From Zantedeschia hybrid cultivar (Eukaryota > Streptophyta > Magnoliopsida > Alismatales > Araceae), in NCBI GenBank assembly GCA_030544215.1, contig JARZZO010000013.1:52179696-52243695 (forward strand): 64,000 nt of DNA. Direction: 5' to 3'. The notes beneath the pieces were generated by a model that searched no databases, was not told the DNA's origin, and saw only the letters and a list, made by a program, of their open reading frames with translations. Below are positions 22,602 through 32,819 of the stretch, in pieces. The position numbers and the translations under genes are program-made. Within the stretch, counting starts at the first letter, position 1; each line of letters opens with the position of its first letter.

Positions 22602-23860
22602 TGTAGACACGCTAATTTTGACGTCATTTCGAGTAAATTTCATATCATATAATAATGCCTCAGAATGGTCTGATATTTAATCATTGATTAATTTTTATTG
22701 ATCTTTTTGAGTGTCGGGTCAAACAGACATGTTTAAGTTAATCAATTAAATTGATTTTAACTCAAATTTCAGTTAAGATATGAAGAAGCCTAAAAGACGT
22801 CTACCTGTATGGACGCCATTTATAGTTTATTCTTATTTTAACGTTTAAATTTGAATTTTAATCAATTGATTAATTAGATAAAAGGTGTCTGTGAAAGTTG
22901 ATGCGTTTTAGGTTTCCTAAGCTATTTCTACTTCTCTTCCGGATGTTCATCCTTATCTTAATTAGTGTAAAAGACGTCTACACATGTAGACGTGTTTTAG
23001 CTAATACAGATAAAGATAAGTTTTCCGGATGTTTATCCTTATCTTAATTAATCTGAAAGGCGTCTGGGATGGCTGACGCGTTTTAGATAAAGATGAATTA
23101 ATCTGTATTTATCTGTTGGTTAAGATGGATAAATCTTAGGTTTTTCTATGTTAATCGCGGACGCAGAAGAAGCCTATAAATACCTTACATCTTGAAGAGT
23201 AAAAAGTTAAGCGTAATCTTGAGTTGATTATCATTGAGCAATAGCGAGTTGAAGATCGAAGCAACAACGTCGGAACGCCGAAGCGATGCCATTTCCAGAA
23301 GTCGGCGTCTTTTCAAGATTCTTCATCCATTCAAGAATTCAACAATTGGGCATAAGTCTTTATTTTCTGCATTTATTTCATTTAGTTCTACATTCTTCAT
23401 CATTCACTTCATGCAACACACACACAACATCATTCTTTTCAAAACCTATTTGATTAAGGGATTTCAAAAGCCATTCAACAAGTAAGTTTGCTGTTTAATT
23501 GCATGTTTAACACCATGATTAAAATAGATACTATTCTTGCTTAAAGTTCTCATCATTGTTTCTTCATTTCTTTTCTTTCTATTTCTGCTGCACTCAACAA
23601 AAAGAGAATCAAAAGGAGTAAATCAAGCACAAAGTCACAAGAACTTCTGGACGATCCTCAACCTCAACTTCAAATTCAACAGTAAGAACAAAGAACAAAG
23701 AACAAAGAAAGGGCTCTCTTTCTTCAGCCGGCTGAAGGAGGGGAATCAAGGACTCAATATCTTCCGCGTTTAAACAGGTAGGCAATCATACTTTCTTTTG
23801 AAACTTTTAAGTCAAAAGTTTCTGGCGATCACTGCACGTAGTTTCTGTTTTTTTTAATAG
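22602..23860 (+). repeat. Unclassified LTR-like element, copy 1
   Basis: It begins TGTAGACACGCTAATTTTGA and shares its head with blocks at 59,280 (plus) and 44,205 (minus). A TATAAATA box at 23176-23183 lies about 575 bp in. It is followed by a short GC-moderate leader and a purine-rich stretch. Homology to the 59-kb copy persists to about 23,850 (GGCGATCAC, TAGTTT). The 3' end, PBS and target duplication were not found. It may be a solo LTR or an LTR plus a little internal DNA. It sits inside the Harbinger region between internal repeat copies A and B. Its four GACGTC-type hairpins are described in the findings. Confidence 0.6.
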
Positions 23861-24540
23861 GTTTATTTTGCACCTAAACAACATAGATTTTTCATGTTAA
23901 TCACACTGTCATTCTAAGCACCTACACTAAGCATGAAGAGACACAAGCACAATGTCTACAATATAAAACAAATACTTAGAACATTGGGTTTCAAATACAT
24001 AGACATGTGGATATATAAAACAGGTGTAGAAGCTCTACCTGCCAGTTTTGAAGCAAAAGACGAACTTACCTATCACTCTTGAAGCCATGTCAACAGATAA
24101 GCCAAAGCATGAGGGTTACAGAAATTTGAGAACAGTTGTAAGAGTAAGTTGTCCACCTAATAGACATAATTTCATCTCATGTAGCATTTTTTTGTTTAAC
24201 AAATAGCCACTTCCTAGATATGAGAAAAAGAAGCCAAGATTGAAGGTATAAAAGCATGAGATTATAAACCTGAAATGCCTTAAAACTGATATGGCCAGCT
24301 GGTAATTAAGACTATAACATTGAAGTACTGAGACTAAAAAAAGGCATACACCTGATTTGAATAACATGAAAATAAAGAACCTTTTCTATCTTGGTTGATC
24401 ATACACCACCATTCACATCATTTCATTCTAGGATGATGTGTCCTTGTTTAAAAAGAAAATACCATAAGAGGAGTGTCGCAAGATACATTAACAAAAATTC
24501 AGAACATAATTCCATTGGCAAAAATAGATATATTACTGTA
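23861..24540. other. Non-coding Harbinger interior between LTR copy and repeat copy B
   Basis: AT-rich, no supported gene or repeat of note. Confidence 0.4.
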
Positions 24541-25330
24541 TTTCATTGGTGGGCTCAGGAGGGATTTAATGTGAGTATAGTCATCTTGTTAAACAGGATT
24601 GCCATCAAGGCCAACGAACTGTTTATATAGCTCATATTTGCCCTCATCATCGTCCGCACCCCAAAATCATGGATATCACAATATCACCATCGCCAACTAT
24701 GCATATCGGTACCCATTATATGTGCCGCAGATGGGACTGCAATTGATGCCCCGCCTGCCACCTACGTACATTGAGTGTGACATACATATTGGGGGCAACA
24801 TTAGTGGCCACATGATAAGGGGTGAAATTGGCACAAGTTCCTGTCGCAAGACGAACATATGTAAGACAACATAAAACACAAGTAAACATTACATACTCAA
24901 CCATTGCAATACCCATTATTATGCATCAATTAAAACAACCATTGAAATAGACAACGTTGCCATCGAGTTGGTCGTAGATTAGTGTGTTTCGTTGGTGGGC
25001 TCAGGAGGAATTTAATGTGAGTATAATCATCTTGTCAAACAGGGTTGCTATGAAGGCCAACCAACTGTTTACATATCTCATATTTGTCCTCATCATCGCC
25101 CTCACCTCAAAACCATGGATATCACAATATCACCATCGCCAAGTATGCATATCGGTACCCATTATATGTGCCGCAGATGAGGCTGCAATTAATGCCCTGC
25201 CTGCCATCTACGTACATTGAGTCTGACATACATATTGGGGGCAACATTAGTGGCCACATGATAAGAGGTGAAATTGGCACAAATTCCTGTCACAGGATAG
25301 CATACGTTAGGAACATGTATAAGACAACAT
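24541..25330. repeat. Harbinger internal repeat, copies B and C in tandem (period about 447 bp)
   Basis: Copy B starts at the GGTGGGCTCAGGAGGGATTT word near 24548 and copy C at the matching word near 24995. Both carry TATGTGCCGCAGATG and GTGGCCACATGATAAG. B is closer to A than C is over the GTCGCAAGACGAACATATGT stretch. They end about 180 bp from the transposase stop codon. Confidence 0.85.
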
Positions 25331-25505
25331 AGAACATAAAAAAAGATTATATACTCAAAATTCATAGGCGTATGACAAAAACATGTCCTACGGAGTGTCT
25401 AACAACACATCTCAAACACCACATTAGCTCAGAAACAAAAGAGTGCTGAAACGATAAAAGGATCCCACTCATAGAAACGTAGACCAACATTGATAGATTA
25501 GCATC

Positions 25506-26792
25506 CTATTCTGCCTCCCATAACTGGCGTGCGATGTTCGTCCTCAAGACCTCCCCTGCTCTCATTTCAATTGTTGGGGTGACAACTGTTGGATCGACAT
25601 TATCATCGCCTACACTATATTCCTCTACAACATTTTGCAGAAAGTAGAAGTCATGTCCCTGCTCCCGACGGATGAAGTTGTGAACCACAACACATGCGAG
25701 CACAATGTACAACTGAGTACGAAAAGGATATTTGTTCCCTTTCCTAAGCGTGGTAAAACACATCTTTAAGACGCCAAAGGCACGCTCCACACAGTTTCTG
25801 ATTTGTGCATGGTGGTGATTAAATTTATCCCGCATGCTCCTGTACGGAGCATTACCACGGCCTTGATATTGTTCCAAGTGGTATCTCTCTCCACGGTACG
25901 GGGCTAGGAATCTATCAGTGTTTGCATACCCACAATCAACCAAGTAATACTTTCCCTGTGGTATACTGAAGCCACCTCTCTCTAACGCTGTTGAAAGTAT
26001 CTTCTGATCCCCAGTGGCGCCTTCCCAACCTACACCAACATAAATAAACTGCAAATCGAAGGACACTGCCGCCATCACATTCTGACTTATCTCACCTTTA
26101 TGATTTCGATATCGACATTGCTTTGACTTGGGAACATGTGCAGGGATGTGGGTGCCATCAATTTCACCGATGGCATCCTACAATAACACTATTAGGTTAC
26201 ATTATTTGCTTCCACCAAAATCAAAACATTGAAAATAGAAATCTTGGTTTACCTTAAAGAAGGGGTAGAACTTCGGATTGTGACAAATGGATGGGTGTAC
26301 ATCCTCCAAATTCGTTGGGAGTTGAATATAGTCGAACCTAAGATCAGCGACAGCCTTGATGATACGGTTGACATATTGACTAATGGTTTGAGAGGAGTGC
26401 TGGAAGTGCTCACATACAGCCTGCGTAGTAAGTCCGTGACCCATAACATATAGGAACATGGCTAGTTGTTCACTAGCAGTAACATCTCGACAGTCCCTAA
26501 TGAAACCTCTCCCCACTAAGGTGTCCCTCAAACGAATAAACATATGTGGATTAAGTCTGAACATGTGATAGCAACGAGCCTCATGACCGTGTAAAATGTG
26601 CTCGACCCACACTCGGCCTGTATAAGTTGAGGTGTGCATCAATCTGGGCACCCGCACATTATGCATAGGCTCTTCTTCGAGCTCTTCCATGATAAGGTGG
26701 TAGAAGATAAGGAATACTTCATTCTCCTCTTCAATGATCTCCCTTAGTATGTTGTCCCAATTTGGGTGTGGGTACCCTACATTTACACCCAT
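25506..26792 (-). CDS. PIF/Harbinger transposase (DDE_Tnp_4 type), two exons, 403 aa
   Basis: Exon 1 runs 26792-26253 (180 codons). Exon 2 runs 26177-25506 (223 codons plus stop). The 75-bp phase-0 intron has AAG/GTAAAC and TTGTAG/GATGCC borders. The N-terminal part (about residues 40-170) has the helix-turn-helix-like region that precedes PIF catalytic domains. The catalytic triad is visible: D in EIDGTHIPAH just after the splice junction, D in YYLVDCGYANTDRFLAP, and E in NCVERAFGVLK. The length is normal for the family. The protein would cut and paste the element at TTA/TAA sites, usually with the Myb-like partner encoded upstream on the same strand. No frameshift or stop is seen, so it may be functional. 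Domesticated relatives (ALP1-like) exist, but the repeats and linked Myb ORF argue for a transposon. Confidence 0.9.
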
Positions 26793-26980
26793 CTCAAATT
26801 CGTTGCCACTAAATTATAGGCATAGGCAAGGTGTAAAGCAAATAAAGTACATATAATTCGGATAACAATTAAGAGTAATGTCTTTAACATATAGAACTTA
26901 CATTACAAAGAAGAAAGTAGAGAACAGTGCAGCATGAAGACATGAAAACATGATAACATAACAAGACACCATGCAGGCGT

Positions 26981-27337
26981 CTATGCACGGGCTAATAAAA
27001 TCACTAGGCCAACCAAGATTAAGAATAATAGCAGCAAGATTAGTAACATGATGCAAATAGAGACGACAACAACATTCCGCATTCGTACGGATGTGGGATT
27101 CATCTTCATTGTTTGAGGCAGATGAGGTGCCGTAACACCGGTGCATACTGCCACTAAAGGAGGAATAGAACTCCCAGCTACGGTACCCCCAAATGCATCG
27201 TTTGCGTCTTCCATTGATGTGAAACCTTTAAACCTGGCACCTGGATAACCATTTTCTTGGGCATAGCACTTAGCCCAACTGTAGTACACACCTGGGCAGC
27301 GCCCAACCCATACTACATAGCATTTATACTTGCCCAT
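26981..27337 (-). CDS. Small protein: RNase H1 hybrid-binding/viroplasmin-type domain plus a C-terminal membrane segment
   Basis: 118 aa, starting ATG at 27337. Residues about 3-50 (GRCPGVYYSWAKC, GYPGARFKGFTS, EDANDAF) match the pattern of the RNase H1 N-terminal hybrid-binding domain, also called the caulimovirus viroplasmin fold. This is a small module that binds RNA/DNA hybrids or double-stranded RNA. There is no RNase H catalytic domain. Residues about 90-116 form one strongly hydrophobic helix (VVVVSICIMLLILLLLFLIL) ending in a short basic tail, so the product looks tail-anchored. It lies between the transposase (189 bp away) and the Myb-like ORF (214 bp away) on the same strand. That suggests it is a third Harbinger gene. 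Its role is unknown. It could also be a stray exon of a longer host-derived gene. Confidence 0.7.
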   Translation of the reverse strand: MGKYKCYVVWVGRCPGVYYSWAKCYAQENGYPGARFKGFTSMEDANDAFGGTVAGSSIPPLVAVCTGVTAPHLPQTMKMNPTSVRMRNVVVVSICIMLLILLLLFLILVGLVILLARA

Positions 27338-27550
27338 TTCTGGAGATATTCAATATCCTGCAATAAAGGCATGTAGGATAAAATAGGACTTTGTGTAATT
27401 TAACATAGGAGAGTACAGTACACAGCATGCAAGAAAATAAAAAGCAATAAACATAATAGTCCTACAACTGCTCCCAAACATAGCATGTCCAAAATGGGGA
27501 AAAGTGTCACAACATAGTACAAATAACAGTCACATAAGGTCATAGCAATA

Positions 27551-28870
27551 TCACTGGGGTGGTGCAGGTGCAATTTTAATCTGGTGGTAGATCCATCCCA
27601 ACTTGTCCTCATCATCTAGTGCCAAGAAGACCACCCGATTCTTTGGCTCCATGAAGAGACCAGCTCCACTGTAAAGTAATTTACGAGTAAAGCCCGACAG
27701 AGATTTCAACTTAAGTATACACTCTCGAACTGCCTGCTCCTCGTGGGCATACGCTTGTGATGATGAATGAGGGCTCAACAGTTCACGCATTTTCAGCCTC
27801 TCTTTGTTAACAACAGTGTACTCCCTCAACGAGTCATATGCATAGTCAATACTTTTGCGACGCCTCTTTCCTCCCGTAGACGAATAAGGGGTGGCTCGTC
27901 TCTTAGCAGGGGAGATTGCTTCATCATCGGTCGGGACTGTTGGTTGTGGAGTGTGACGCGTAGGAGGAGTGTCCTCTCCTAACAGATTGGTGAAAGATTG
28001 ACGTTGAGAGGCCGACAAGTTGAAAGGATTAAACTCATCGCTGAAAGAATTTACCCCCATGGCACTAAACTGTGACTGTGTATGTGGCTCTGGTTGTGAA
28101 TGTAGGTGTGGCATTGGTTCTGGCCGTGGCCGTATCGGTGTACGGCTCTCCTCATCGTCACCAAAGGATCTCCTACGTTCAAGATCAACAACTTGATTTG
28201 AACCGAAGAATAGACTCCCCCGAGTCGTGCTCTTCCCACATATGAGATCCAACTCCGCTTTCAACTCAAACGGCTTTCCAAAGAATACCTTGTATTTAGG
28301 ATTTGACTGTGCAAAAAAGACAAAAAAAATCAGGTGCTGTTTTTTTTTACACAAGTATTAGGTCGAAATATTGAAATTGTGGGAGTCTACGCACATACTG
28401 CAATAGCATCTTCCCATCCATCATTGTCAGAAGGGATGGGCATATTGGTGGTGTCATCCCAACCCCAACCACTACGATCTATCAATTGTAGATACTCTCG
28501 GTAAGTTCTCTTAATATTCTTCCAACGATTGGACAAATTGTCCTGATCCATATTGAGATGTGTGGCTTCATTAAAGGGGACCATGATCTCGGTCCAAACA
28601 TGCTTTTTGAAAGTCCCCTGATGGCAATGATGTTTATGGTATTGATCCACTAATAAGTTAACTAGTATCCTGTCCTGACGGGGGGTCCAATTACCGACCC
28701 GAGCCTTCCCTCTCGAGTCTAACATATTCAAGTAGGAAGCAAGGTACAACATTTAAGGTTAGTACAATAGGACAAGATGTAGGACAGGATGTATGCATGC
28801 CATGCATATAGAAAATCTAAGTGGAAAGTGGTTGTATATATAACTTTATGTTTTTACCTGACTGAGACAT
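27551..28870 (-). CDS. Harbinger Myb/SANT-like protein, three-exon model, about 362 aa
   Basis: Proposed exons: 28870-28858 (MSQS), 28718-28399 and 28306-27551. All borders are GT-AG and all joins keep frame. The first exon is tiny. Without it, translation could start at the Met at 28752. The N-terminal Myb/SANT-like domain (Myb_DNA-bind_3) shows the W pattern: NWTPRQD, VWTEIM, RWKNIKRTYRE and GWGWDD, then SNPKYKVFFGKPFELK across the second junction. The middle is low complexity with a basic patch (KRRRKS). The C-terminus is Leu-rich. In known PIF/Harbinger elements this second ORF binds transposon ends and helps transposase enter the nucleus. No lesions are visible. Confidence 0.8.
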
Positions 28871-29029
28871 CCTGACAATTGACGGATGCGAACGTAAATC
28901 ACACCTACAGTTGACATGTGAGTACTCATACAACATGTATAATGAGATTGGGTAACCAAGCATGCATGAAAATAGATCACTCGAACATAGGCCAGCATAG
29001 AGCCACTCACTGACTTAAATGGCTTTAGG

Positions 29030-29565
29030 GGGATAGACCTAAATTAATTCTTATGAAAATTTTGACGCAAATCCGACAACAAAAATCACAGGAATTAATA
29101 ATCAACAAAGCTGATATTTTGGCCATCATCTGTGACAGTAAAGTAGGCCAGGAAGAACAAGGATTGCAAGAATAAGGATTGTATGTATGAAAAATACCTA
29201 TAGGGGGATAGGGGACAGACCTAAATTAACCGGCCTAAATCAATTCATATGTCTATTTTCAAGCAAATGACAGAACAACAACCGTACGAACTAATAATCA
29301 ACAAATGTGAAATTTTGGTCAGGATCTGTGACAGTAAAAAAGGCTGGAAAGAACAAACAAATATGTACGAAATCCTGCCGAAACAAAATAAATAAAATAG
29401 GTATACGGGCAGGAACCTAAAATAATTAATATGAAAATTTTCAAGCTAATCAGACAACCAAAAGCACATGAACTAATACACACCGACAACATAGCTTTGG
29501 TCATCATCTGTGACAGTAGGATAAGTTGAAAAAGAACAAAAACCGTACAAATCAGAATTTGATGT
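29030..29565. repeat. Three tandem copies of about 190 bp upstream of the Myb-like gene
   Basis: Each copy holds ATCTGTGACAGTA (about 29126, 29323 and 29505), AACTAATAATCAACAAA-like and AATTTTCAAGC-like words in the same order. Non-coding. It lies in the 5' region of the Harbinger genes. Confidence 0.75.
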
Positions 29566-29599
29566 ATGAAACCGTATCTAAACAAATTCCATTAAAAAT

Positions 29600-30312
29600 A
29601 TAAACACATGACTTACGGATTGTAAGAACACGCACGAACAATAACGTTTTACTAGATCACAACAGTTGCAAGAATAAGTCGGACGTAAAGGCTAAGAAGA
29701 AGAAAAAAATTTAACTTTTACACGAACACAGGGAAAGGAGAAGATCGGGAGGTTTGTGAACAAAATCCTCCTATGTAGATCTGAGTTTGAAAAACCTACC
29801 TGTGCTTTGGATGACGGTCCACGGTCCAGAAAGGAAGAAACAAACGCTGCTCGTAGAAGAAGGGATGGTCGCAAATGTGGGAGTTCGAACAGAATGGATG
29901 TTGGTGAACGCAGTGGTTGCCGCAATCAAAGATATCGTTTTCTCCCATTGAAACCGCCATGGTTGAACCACCATAGAGATAGGAAGAGGCGCACGGAACA
30001 ACCAAGCCATCGGAAGGGAAAGGACGAGAGACAGGCACCCGAGGTGAACCCATATGTTCTCCATGCCCAGTGCGCTGGGAACACGAGTTCATGAAGGGGG
30101 AGGGGACAGGACAATGGCGGCCTCGAGCGGCCAAAGAAAGGGGAGAAGACGAACCTGATAGATCTTCTACGACAGCCGGATGGTATGCACAGAACAGAGA
30201 AGACCACGAACGAACGGGGGGAAGGCGGAGCCTTCTCGCGAAGGAGAAGCGTGTCGAAGCCAGAGGCGGACAGAGGGTACGCAGGAGTAACGCCTCCACG
30301 GTCGGCAGAGCA
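29600..30312 (-). other. GC-rich leader region of the Harbinger element
   Basis: The composition changes to GC-rich here, upstream of the Myb-like ORF. Both strands have long open frames, none with a recognisable domain. I take it as promoter or leader DNA. Confidence 0.4.
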
Positions 30313-30545
30313 GCGCCTCGGAGCCAGAGAGGAAGAGGAGAGGTGGTGGCCAGAGAGCGAGCAGACGGTCGATGGTCGCCAGAGCAGTGCCGCTCGCAGG
30401 GAGGAAGACGAGACGCATCACAGAGCGCCTCGGAGCCAGAGAGGAAGAGGAGAGGTGGTGGCCAGAGAGCGAGCAGACGGTCGACGGTCGCCAGAGCAGC
30501 GCCGCGCGCAGGGAGGAAGACGAGACGCGTCACAGAGTGCCTCGG
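30313..30545. repeat. 112-bp GC-rich tandem duplication
   Basis: Two nearly identical copies begin GCGCCTCGGAGCCAGAGAGG at 30313 and 30425. A third start (GTGCCTCGGAA) at about 30535 is cut short. It lies about 190 bp inside the proposed Harbinger right terminus. Confidence 0.85.
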
Positions 30546-30738
30546 AAACAACGCGAAAGGGCACGTGAATACGTGATAACCCGTATCCCGCCGAAACCAT
30601 TAGGATGGGTTGGCCCGGGACAGATCCTGGTTATACCGGGATTAACCCACTTTTATCCCGTGTACATTATCCCTCGTTTCAAACCAAAAAAATAGATAAC
30701 TTCGAGATAATCGCGGGCTAAAACGCAATCAAACAGGG

Positions 30739-31170
30739 TGATCTGATCTATTTCTAGTCCGTTCTTAAGTAGCTGGGATGGCCAGTCAGAACGCGGCCAT
30801 ATTATGTAAGCACGACACTTTTCCCCAGCTGGTGCTAACCAAGGTCATGATTTATCTCTGTCGTTTTCATGATTAAGTCGTGACAAAAATTCATCACTTA
30901 CCGTACACGCGGCAGGGCCAATCAGGAGGGCAAACGAACGACAAATAGAAGAAGGTACTAGAAAAACAAAAAGCAAATCTAGAAGGGGAGATGGACCTCC
31001 TCAGGCACGGAACTAGCACCATTGAGGCACTGCTAGTGATCTTGCGTAACCAAACGCTTGGGCGTGGTTCTTTATACAAGATATTCACACGGTGAAGCAC
31101 ATCATTTGGATCCATCTGCTCCTCTGGTAACTACATGTCTACTTAGCATACCCCCAGCAATAGAACAAGT
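30739..31170 (-). other. Spacer holding the presumed 3' UTR of the Tudor-SN gene
   Basis: This lies directly beyond the Tudor-SN stop codon (31171-31173) on the minus strand. No repeats or genes were recognised. Confidence 0.5.
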
Positions 31171-31239
31171 TCACCGTCGACTGCCAGCTTTTCTAGCAGG
31201 AGGTGCAGAGTCCTCATCATCGGACTCGACGTCCCCATA
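31171..31239 (-). pseudogene. TSN: Tudor-SN, severed C-terminal tail (22 codons and stop)
   Basis: It reads YGDVESDDED, then a Pro/Ala/Arg-rich end and TGA, the characteristic acidic tail of plant Tudor-SN. It continues in frame from the codon for Gln at 39408-39410 if the copia element and one copy of its 5-bp duplication are ignored. With the element present, the upstream exon reads one residue (Cys) into the LTR and stops. Confidence 0.9.
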
Positions 31240-31244
31240 TTGCT

Positions 31245-31762
31245 TGTTAACCAACGCATGGTTCTTACCATGCATATGCCCACGTGAGGCTAAGAGTTGG
31301 TTATAGGAGATGAGGGGGAGTGGTTGAGGGAGTAGTTGTGGGAAGTTACCCACACATGTGATGCACCCCTTGGATATAACCATTCCCCCCTTTATTTGAA
31401 AGTGTAGAGGAGAGAGATATATAAGAGGGAGAATGGCATTACGTGAGAGGGATCTGAATTCTCACAAGAGAACTCTCACTTTTGGGCAGCCCTCTTTCTC
31501 ACTCTAGAGTCCTCTCCTTTCTACATATTCTCCCTCTATCTCTAAGTATTGCTCTCCAAGAGGCTATCACCAAGAGCCTAGGATTTGCAGTGTGGATTTT
31601 GGGGAGAAGCCCGTCACGTGGTTCTCATCCTCGTCCTCACGGAGCCGTCGCCGTCCATCTACGAACGTCGCCGTTAAGGTACGTTTTCCGTTACGATCAA
31701 TCTCCGTGCATGCTTCCGCTTGCTCATTTGATGCATGGAGATATTTTGTGTTTTTATAAGCA
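31245..31762 (+). repeat. 5' LTR of the copia element
   Basis: It starts TGTTAACC and ends AAGCA. A TATA-like GATATATAAGAGGG lies at about 31408-31421. A good splice donor, AAG/GTACG, is at 31676-31683. Confidence 0.93.
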
Positions 31763-31763
31763 T

Positions 31764-31779
31764 TGGTATCAGAGCCAGG
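31764..31779 (+). promoter_or_regulatory. Primer-binding site, initiator tRNA-Met type
   Basis: TGGTATCAGAGCCAGG follows the LTR by one base. This is the standard copia site complementary to the 3' end of tRNA-iMet. Confidence 0.93.
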
Positions 31780-31790
31780 TTTACGGAACC

Positions 31791-32819
31791 ATGGCAGCGT
31801 GGTCTTCGATCAAAAAGAACCGTTCCGATGTTACGGCCTCGTCGAGCCGAATGGCTTCCATGGTGGTTATCAGTGACGAGGAATCGAAGCGGGTTCCCGA
31901 TGAACTGACCGACTATTCTGAGGAGAAATCCGGCGACGACCGCGTCCCATCTTCTCCTCCAAGAAGACTCAGAGCGCCGGAGTACTTAGCCTACCTCAGA
32001 GGGTTTTGCGGCGCGAATTCTGGACGCGACCAACCATCCGAGATAGTACGTGACGGCAGCCACGACGAGGATGAAGGCGGCGCCTGTAACGGCGGCCATG
32101 CAAACGGCGACGCGGACGACGAGGGAAGCCAGCCGCGATGGTCGACGTCCCTGTGCGGAGAAGGACCCAAGCCGACGAACGCAGCGGCGGCCACGCCGGC
32201 GGGCGTACCGCTCGGGCCCAGCGCGGACGTGGCGCTCGCACCCCGCGCGGGCGGAGCGGCCACGCCCGCGGGGGTGGCGCTCGCGCCCCACGCGGGCGGA
32301 GCGGCCACGCCCGCAGGCGTGGCGCTCGCGCCCAGCGTGGGCGGTGCGGCCACGCCCACGGGCGTGGCGTTCACGCCCCGCGTGGGCGGAGCCCCCACGT
32401 CCCGCGCGGGCGTGAGGCTCACGTCCCGCGTGGACGTGCCGCCCACGTCCTGCATGGGCGGCCTGCCCATGCATGCGGGCGTGGTGCCCTCCCCGCACTC
32501 AGGTGAGGCGTTCTCGCCCCTGCGCAGGGGGGCTCCCACGCCCATACATGGGGCTGCCGTACCAGCCGCGCATGGTCCAGCGGGCGTGTCCTTGGCGAGG
32601 ACGGGTCGAGCTCAACGACGTCGGCGCTGGGAGGCCCGCAGACGTCACCGCGGCGGACCATTTGGTGGCACGTGGCCTCACATGGGTCGCCGTGAACCTC
32701 ACGATGCACCGTATTGGGCTGGATCCGGAATGGACCGGTTGGTTGTTCGAATGGACCCGTTTCAAATTCTCCGTATGATTATGAACGGAAAAATTGTATT
32801 TGAGATTAGGGAATATTAG
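31791..32819 (+). CDS. Extra GC-rich leader ORF of the copia element, 342 aa
   Basis: ATG at 31791, eleven bases after the primer-binding site; stop at 32819. The N-terminal third is charged and acidic. Residues about 150-205 are tandem 15-residue units of the type GGAATPAGVALAPRA, encoded by 45-bp repeats. The C-terminal part is Arg-rich. I recognise no domain. The sequence to about 32,750 is very GC-rich, while the following kilobase and gag-pol are AT-rich, so it may be captured foreign DNA. The open frame extends upstream into the LTR, but that part is non-coding by position. It may be a real additional protein or a repeat-driven open frame. Confidence 0.5.
   Translation: MAAWSSIKKNRSDVTASSSRMASMVVISDEESKRVPDELTDYSEEKSGDDRVPSSPPRRLRAPEYLAYLRGFCGANSGRDQPSEIVRDGSHDEDEGGACNGGHANGDADDEGSQPRWSTSLCGEGPKPTNAAAATPAGVPLGPSADVALAPRAGGAATPAGVALAPHAGGAATPAGVALAPSVGGAATPTGVAFTPRVGGAPTSRAGVRLTSRVDVPPTSCMGGLPMHAGVVPSPHSGEAFSPLRRGAPTPIHGAAVPAAHGPAGVSLARTGRAQRRRRWEARRRHRGGPFGGTWPHMGRREPHDAPYWAGSGMDRLVVRMDPFQILRMIMNGKIVFEIREY

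Larger units (their letters stand above)
19000..30738 (-). mobile_element. PIF/Harbinger transposon, about 11.7 kb, termini provisional
   Basis: Three minus-strand genes lie together: transposase, an HBD/viroplasmin-type ORF and a Myb/SANT-like ORF. Transposase plus Myb-like protein is the standard autonomous Harbinger pair. The left block starts GGGCTCTGTTTGATTTTGGG (19000). The right block ends, on the complement, CCCTGTTTGATTGCGTTTTA (30738). They share CTGTTTGATT and GGGATA-rich subterminal DNA typical of the superfamily. I found no convincing TTA/TAA duplication. The left block could instead be a separate Tourist-like MITE with the true terminus elsewhere. An LTR copy (22.6-23.9 kb) and several tandem repeats enlarge the interior. 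Confidence 0.5.

Noticed and set aside
21976..25332. Repeated 80-90-residue frames (MPSRPTNYLHSS type) in the Harbinger internal repeats
   Set aside because: They recur because the DNA repeat recurs. The starts and ends differ between copies and the opposite strand is open too.
29796..30551. 251-residue minus-strand frame and overlapping plus-strand frames
   Set aside because: They lie in GC-rich duplicated DNA, are open on both strands and have no domain. More likely leader or promoter sequence.
31482..31790. Start of the copia leader ORF inside the 5' LTR
   Set aside because: The same open frame is present in the 3' LTR. It precedes or overlaps the presumed RNA start and the PBS. The first sensible Met after the PBS is at 31791.
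31986..32545. Minus-strand frames opposite the copia leader ORF
   Set aside because: They mirror the GC-rich 45-bp repeats. No domain, and the wrong strand for the element.
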